From: Bianquea renquensis
GTDB taxonomy: Bacteria; Bacillota; Clostridia; Lachnospirales; Bianqueaceae
Assembly (NCBI RefSeq): GCF_014384895.1
Contig: NZ_JACRSQ010000020.1
Location: 1-53,752, forward strand
DNA length: 53,752 nucleotides
Direction: 5' to 3'
The notes below the pieces were generated by a model that did no database searches, was not told the origin of the DNA, and was given only the letters and a program-made list of their open reading frames with translations. Each line of letters starts with the position of its first letter. Positions within the stretch are counted from its first letter, which is position 1. The translations under genes and the position numbers were made by a program. Shown here in pieces: positions 50,311 to 53,752 of the stretch.

Positions 50311-52344
50311 TTACTCTCTGTCCGATCCGCGCGTAAATTCTTCTATGGCCTCGCGAAGTTTGGCTGTTGCCTCCTCCAAAGATACGCCTTTCAGCTGCGC
50401 GCCAGCCACCGTGAGATGCCCACCGCCGCTCAGCTTCTCCATGATGAGCTGCACATTGATGTCCCCAAGGGATCTGGCACTAATATTGACCTGTTCAGGA
50501 GTCTTCGTCAATACGAAGGAAGCACGGATTCCCGCAATATCCAGCAGTTCATCGGCAGCCTGCGCTGCCACCGCATTGGCGTTGTCCATCCCGCTAACCC
50601 ACTCTGCAATCGCCATGGTATCATATACGATCTTTGCGCTGGCCACAATCTGTGCTTTGGCCTTGTACTCCTCCATATCATTCTTAAACATTTTCCGAAC
50701 TCGGATTGAGTCTGCGCCGTTGCGCCGCAAGAAGGCGGCGGCCTCAAAGGTCCTGACTCCCGTTTTAATGGTAAAATTTTTCGTGTCCAGGGCGATCCCC
50801 GCAAAGAGTCCGTCCGCCTCCACCGGTTTTAGCTTAATCCGCTCCGTAAGGTATTGTAGTACCTCTGTCACCATCTCGCTGGCGGAGGATGCATACGGCT
50901 CCACATAGGACACAACAGCCTTTCCTACATTTTCAACACTGGTCCGGTGATGATCGATAACCGCCACATTCTTGATGATCTCCACAAGCCGGCTGCTCTC
51001 ACAGATCGATGGCCGGTTGACGTCGACTAAAATTAATAGCGTATTCTCATCGGTATAGTCAAGGGCCTGCTCTTCATCAATGATGATATCGGCATAATCC
51101 CGTTCCTCCACCACCCTGCGGTATAGATCCATGACCGCTGGGTGAGGGCCACCCATGATAATATGGGCCGGCTTATTGAGCGCGGTCACTCCCCGATAAA
51201 TTCCCAGCGCAGACCCAAAGCAGTCCAGGTCTGGATTTTTATGCCCCATGATAAAAACACGGTCCGACTCGACAATGAGTTCCTTGAGGGCATAGGCGAT
51301 CAAGCGCGCTCGCACTCTCGTGTTCTTTTCTACGCCGCTGGTGCGGCCTCCATAGAAAATATACCGCTCTTCATTCTTGATCACCGCCTGATCGCCGCCG
51401 CGGCCGAGGGCCAAATCCACTGCAGCCCTGGCGTACTCCTGGGATTGCTCCAGTTTTTCATCGATTCCGACGCCGATGCTGAGAGTTACCGGCAATTTAT
51501 TTCCAATATTGAGCTTTCGAACCTCTTCCAGAATTTTAAATTTTCCCTCTTCAATTTTGAGCAGCGCTTTATGCGGAAAGATCAAAAAGAATCGATCTTT
51601 CTCGAGGCGCGTCAAGATGCCGCCCAATTCCGCCGCCATGTCGTTGAGCCGACGGTAAATCATGGCCTCCAATAAGGGCCTGCGGCCTTCCTCCATGCTG
51701 CTGAATACAAGGTCATAATTGTCGATATAGATCAGCGCGACAACTGTCTGCCGGTCCAGATTTTCCTGTTCCAGCTCCACCTCGCGGGTGATATCAATCA
51801 GGCTTATAGTATAAAACTGCTTTACGTGCTCATCCAGCCCGTCTTTCTCCTCCGCCTGCTCGTCATCCTCAATTTGAACCCGGTTCAGCCGCAGGAAATA
51901 GTAGCGGCCATTATAGGTAATTTCCTTCTCTTCCAGCTCCCTGCCGTCCTTCTGTAGCTTTATTCCCCCTAAGAGCTCCTCAATGCTCTTTTCCTCCAGG
52001 TCATCAACGTCCGCAAAAAGTTTCTTGAACTCCTGATTATACCATAAGACTGTCCGTTCCAGCGTGAGGATCGCATAGGGATAATCCCATTGATTCATAT
52101 ACTGTTCGTGGATCGTTCCAATTTGGACCGCATTCCACAGAATCCGTTCGCTCACGGTCGTCCGCAGAACCATAATCACATAGAACGCCGCGATTGCCGT
52201 CACAACGACAAGACATGCGGAGATGATGCCCTCTGTGTTGTTTCCGCTGGCAAAGAACATGGCAGTCGTGGCAGTCAAAATAAGCAATACAAAATACAGA
52301 AGGATGAAATAAATATTCAGGCCCTTTGCAACGGATCGTTTCAT
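50311..52344 (-). CDS. gdpP: Cyclic-di-AMP phosphodiesterase GdpP
   Basis: A 677-residue membrane enzyme that hydrolyses c-di-AMP to pApA. Two membrane segments are at about 9-33 and 38-60. A PAS-like part spans about 85-190. A degenerate GGDEF domain (about 200-330) lacks the catalytic loop. The DHH domain starts at about 362 with GHKNPDLDCFGS (367-378), followed by VAVIDHHRTS, and the DHHA1 domain has GGGHLTVAGAQL near the end. The ATG at 52344 has GGGAGG seven bases upstream. It heads the unit with rplI and dnaB, behind a promoter at 52447-52475. c-di-AMP control links it to envelope and osmotic balance. Confidence 0.96.
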   Translation of the reverse strand: MKRSVAKGLNIYFILLYFVLLILTATTAMFFASGNNTEGIISACLVVVTAIAAFYVIMVLRTTVSERILWNAVQIGTIHEQYMNQWDYPYAILTLERTVLWYNQEFKKLFADVDDLEEKSIEELLGGIKLQKDGRELEEKEITYNGRYYFLRLNRVQIEDDEQAEEKDGLDEHVKQFYTISLIDITREVELEQENLDRQTVVALIYIDNYDLVFSSMEEGRRPLLEAMIYRRLNDMAAELGGILTRLEKDRFFLIFPHKALLKIEEGKFKILEEVRKLNIGNKLPVTLSIGVGIDEKLEQSQEYARAAVDLALGRGGDQAVIKNEERYIFYGGRTSGVEKNTRVRARLIAYALKELIVESDRVFIMGHKNPDLDCFGSALGIYRGVTALNKPAHIIMGGPHPAVMDLYRRVVEERDYADIIIDEEQALDYTDENTLLILVDVNRPSICESSRLVEIIKNVAVIDHHRTSVENVGKAVVSYVEPYASSASEMVTEVLQYLTERIKLKPVEADGLFAGIALDTKNFTIKTGVRTFEAAAFLRRNGADSIRVRKMFKNDMEEYKAKAQIVASAKIVYDTMAIAEWVSGMDNANAVAAQAADELLDIAGIRASFVLTKTPEQVNISARSLGDINVQLIMEKLSGGGHLTVAGAQLKGVSLEEATAKLREAIEEFTRGSDRE

Positions 52345-52446
52345 GCACATCCCTCCCCAATTTTCCCACAGATAAATACTCTCGTAAACCGCGGTTTGTT
52401 CGCTTCGCTCACTGCGCGGCCGGCGCTTATAATCGCTAACGCGATT

Positions 52447-52475
52447 ATTATACCATAGTTTTCTCCCATAGCCAA
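52447..52475 (-). promoter_or_regulatory. Promoter of gdpP-rplI-dnaB
   Basis: On the minus strand TTGGCT (52470-52475) and TATAAT (52447-52452) are spaced by 17 bp. Just downstream AATCGC-GTTA-GCGATT forms a small palindrome at the start of the leader. Confidence 0.75.
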
Positions 52476-52516
52476 TAGAAACCCATCATTTCCCGCAGTT
52501 TGCACTTCTGTAGTTT

Positions 52517-52729
52517 TTACTGCTTATTGGGATTTATCTCCGTATCGCCCCGCAAAATCCGCCGAATCTTTTTCTCCAATTTTTCTCTGGGAATCATAAC
52601 CTCATGACCGCAGACTGTGCAGCGCAGCCGGAAATCAATCCCTGTGCGGAGCACTCGCCACTGGTAGCTGCCACAGGGGTGGGGCTTTTTGAGTTTTACA
52701 ATATCATTTAGCTGAATGTCCACGCTCAT
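52517..52729 (-). CDS. DUF951 protein
   Basis: A 70-residue protein with the DUF951 pattern: DIVKLKKPHPCGSYQWRVL, then FRLRCTVCGHEVMIPREKLEK. Cys in KPHPCG and the CxxC pair suggest a small zinc site. Family members are nearly universal in Firmicutes, usually near replication or ribosome genes; the molecular role is unknown. It lies 6 nt after the amidotransferase-type gene. Confidence 0.95.
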   Translation of the reverse strand: MSVDIQLNDIVKLKKPHPCGSYQWRVLRTGIDFRLRCTVCGHEVMIPREKLEKKIRRILRGDTEINPNKQ

Positions 52730-52735
52730 CTCTCC

Positions 52736-53497
52736 TTATCTTGTGGTGCTACATGTGTCTATAAATACTTGAAATAACCGCCTTTGAATGGGATCATGCA
52801 GCATTCGTTCTGGATGCCACTGGACCCCGATCCAAAACCTCAGATCGCACATCTCGATCGCTTCCACCGCCAGATCTTCCGCTCTCCCGCTAACCCTGTA
52901 CCGATCTTCCCGGCTCTCCCGGACAGCCTGATGATGGCTCGAATTGACTCGAATCTGGCTCTCCCCCAATATTTCCGCTAACCGGCTCCCCTCCTCCACC
53001 CTGACAGAGTGAATCGGATACCAGTTCGGCGCTTTCCCCTTATGCTGGACGCGCAATCCGTCTAGCATGGCTAAATCCTGCCAGATGCCTCCTCCGCAGG
53101 CCACCGCCATCACCTGAATACCACGGCATATGCCAAGACAGGGGATATCGCGCGCCATAGCTTCTCTCGCCAAATTCAGCTCATACCGGTCGCGTATGGG
53201 ATTGATCTCTCCATTTTCTTGCCGCGTCTTCTCACGGTAAAACATAGGATCTATGTCCTCTCCCCCGCTGAAAAGGATTCCGTCCAATACCTCCCATAAG
53301 GTATTGTCCACTGTATAGTCTTCCAGCAGTTGCTCTGCACCGCCGGACCATTGCACCGGACGGCCAGCTGGCGCAAAGATGCCTACAGGGATTCCTCCAC
53401 ACTCGACGACCGCTTTCTCATATTCTTCTCTCAGATAATACCGGTTCTCCTGCATATCATAATCCGTCGTAATCCCAATCACCGGTTTTGCCCTCAT
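52736..53497 (-). CDS. Class-I glutamine amidotransferase-type hydrolase (peptidase C26, PuuD-like)
   Basis: A 253-residue enzyme of the gamma-glutamyl-gamma-aminobutyrate hydrolase family. The opening is KPVIGITTDYD, then GILFSGGEDIDP. The nucleophile Cys is in CLGICRGIQ, and the catalytic His-Glu pair is in GVQWHPERM. NSSHHQAV is also conserved. It hydrolyses gamma-glutamyl amides; the natural substrate could be gamma-Glu-GABA or another isopeptide. GGAGG precedes the ATG and a consensus-like promoter lies 40 bp upstream. Confidence 0.93.
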   Translation of the reverse strand: MRAKPVIGITTDYDMQENRYYLREEYEKAVVECGGIPVGIFAPAGRPVQWSGGAEQLLEDYTVDNTLWEVLDGILFSGGEDIDPMFYREKTRQENGEINPIRDRYELNLAREAMARDIPCLGICRGIQVMAVACGGGIWQDLAMLDGLRVQHKGKAPNWYPIHSVRVEEGSRLAEILGESQIRVNSSHHQAVRESREDRYRVSGRAEDLAVEAIEMCDLRFWIGVQWHPERMLHDPIQRRLFQVFIDTCSTTR

Positions 53498-53538
53498 ATA
53501 GCCTCCACGCCGTACGGATACGGCTACCCATTTTTCTT

Positions 53539-53567
53539 ATTATACGGCATTTCTTAAGAAAAATCAA
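53539..53567 (-). promoter_or_regulatory. Promoter of the PuuD-like/DUF951 operon
   Basis: On the minus strand TTGATT (53562-53567) and TATAAT (53539-53544) are spaced by 17 bp. A short inverted repeat TTTCTTAAGAAA lies inside the spacer. Confidence 0.78.
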
Positions 53568-53675
53568 CTATGTAGACGCAACCCATCCATGAAATACGCA
53601 AAAAAACCAGAGCCATCCAAATGATCAGCCCCTTGTCAAGTAGACAAGCGAAATATCTAAAATAAGATTATAGGC

Positions 53676-53707
53676 ATCCGCCATATCTGTGTTCAGATAT
53701 GGCGGAT
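53676..53707. repeat. Perfect 14-bp inverted repeat near the right edge
   Basis: ATCCGCCATATCTG (53676-53689) pairs with CAGATATGGCGGAT (53694-53707) around TGTT. No long T-run follows on either strand inside the window. It may be a terminator of a gene beyond the edge or part of a mobile element end; the preceding CTTGTCAAGTAGACAAG (53634-53650) is another small palindrome. Confidence 0.55.
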
Positions 53708-53752
53708 ATTTATGTTATACACACCATTTGGCCTTATAGGCTTCTATCCGCT

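Noticed and set aside
1..53752. rRNA or tRNA genes
   Set aside because: No rRNA segment, cloverleaf or CCA-ending tRNA pattern was recognised on either strand by eye.

Overview
The window looks like a chromosomal segment of a Gram-positive anaerobe of the class Clostridia, most likely an Oscillospiraceae-type gut bacterium (inference). The reasons are the conserved gdpP-rplI-dnaB block, MecA, the DUF951 and DUF1858 small proteins, pyruvate formate-lyase with its activase, a clostridial 2[4Fe-4S] ferredoxin, strong AGGAGG ribosome binding sites, and many promoters with 17-bp spacers that sit close to the TTGACA/TATAAT consensus. No rRNA, tRNA or CRISPR was seen.

Layout, left to right. (1) 1-5624 is an accessory-looking block, all on the minus strand. 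It starts with the 5' end of a group II intron that runs off the left edge and sits directly behind a terminator hairpin. Next come a two-component system with two downstream membrane proteins, a paralogous small membrane protein followed by a 17-codon ORF, and a cardiolipin synthase. (2) 5.9-11.4 kb has a LexA-controlled Y-family polymerase with a small partner, convergent with a two-gene operon of a large GH106-like glycosidase and a metallo-beta-lactamase-fold hydrolase. (3) 11.6-13.0 kb is a sigma factor with a membrane anti-sigma-like partner. (4) 13.1-19.1 kb is a minus-strand operon: L,D-transpeptidase lipoprotein, tsaE, tsaB, rimI and a GH2 beta-galactosidase. (5) 19.3-22.3 kb holds an aldo/keto reductase, an acyl-CoA thioesterase and an unknown gene, then a solitary aldolase-type enzyme with a perfect consensus promoter. 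(6) 22.4-24.9 kb is an ECF sigma factor with an RsgI-like membrane protein carrying four extracytoplasmic PepSY repeats. (7) 25-34.4 kb holds upp, purA with a coupled unknown gene, mecA, a FAD oxidoreductase fused to a Rieske domain, a tocopherol-cyclase-like protein, and carB without carA. (8) 34.7-41.2 kb holds a DUF1858 protein, a secreted/membrane protein, a GntR regulator divergent from pflB-pflA, and a ferredoxin. (9) 41.37-43.93 kb is a GC-rich array of 24 tandem copies of a 107-bp unit, ending against a decayed IS1182-family transposase. (10) 44.7-53.5 kb holds a heterodimeric ABC exporter, then dnaB, rplI and gdpP, then DUF951 and a class-I amidotransferase-type hydrolase.

The strongest candidate for something undescribed is the 107-bp array. 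Its period is not a multiple of three, so it is not a normal coding repeat, and its variation is arranged as reshuffled blocks. Each unit junction can form a GC-rich stem-loop. Second is a dispersed family of composite hairpins (AAGTTCGC / GAAGAACC / GTCCGCC arms), always in the same orientation, between genes at seven places. Well-supported regulation includes a GTATAC-A-GTATAC operator between the -35 and -10 of the pfl promoter, facing the GntR gene, and a LexA box over the dinB transcription start. The sigma/anti-sigma pairs are translationally coupled by 4-nt overlaps. In the ABC pair, the degenerate residues of the two subunits fall together in one predicted ATP site.
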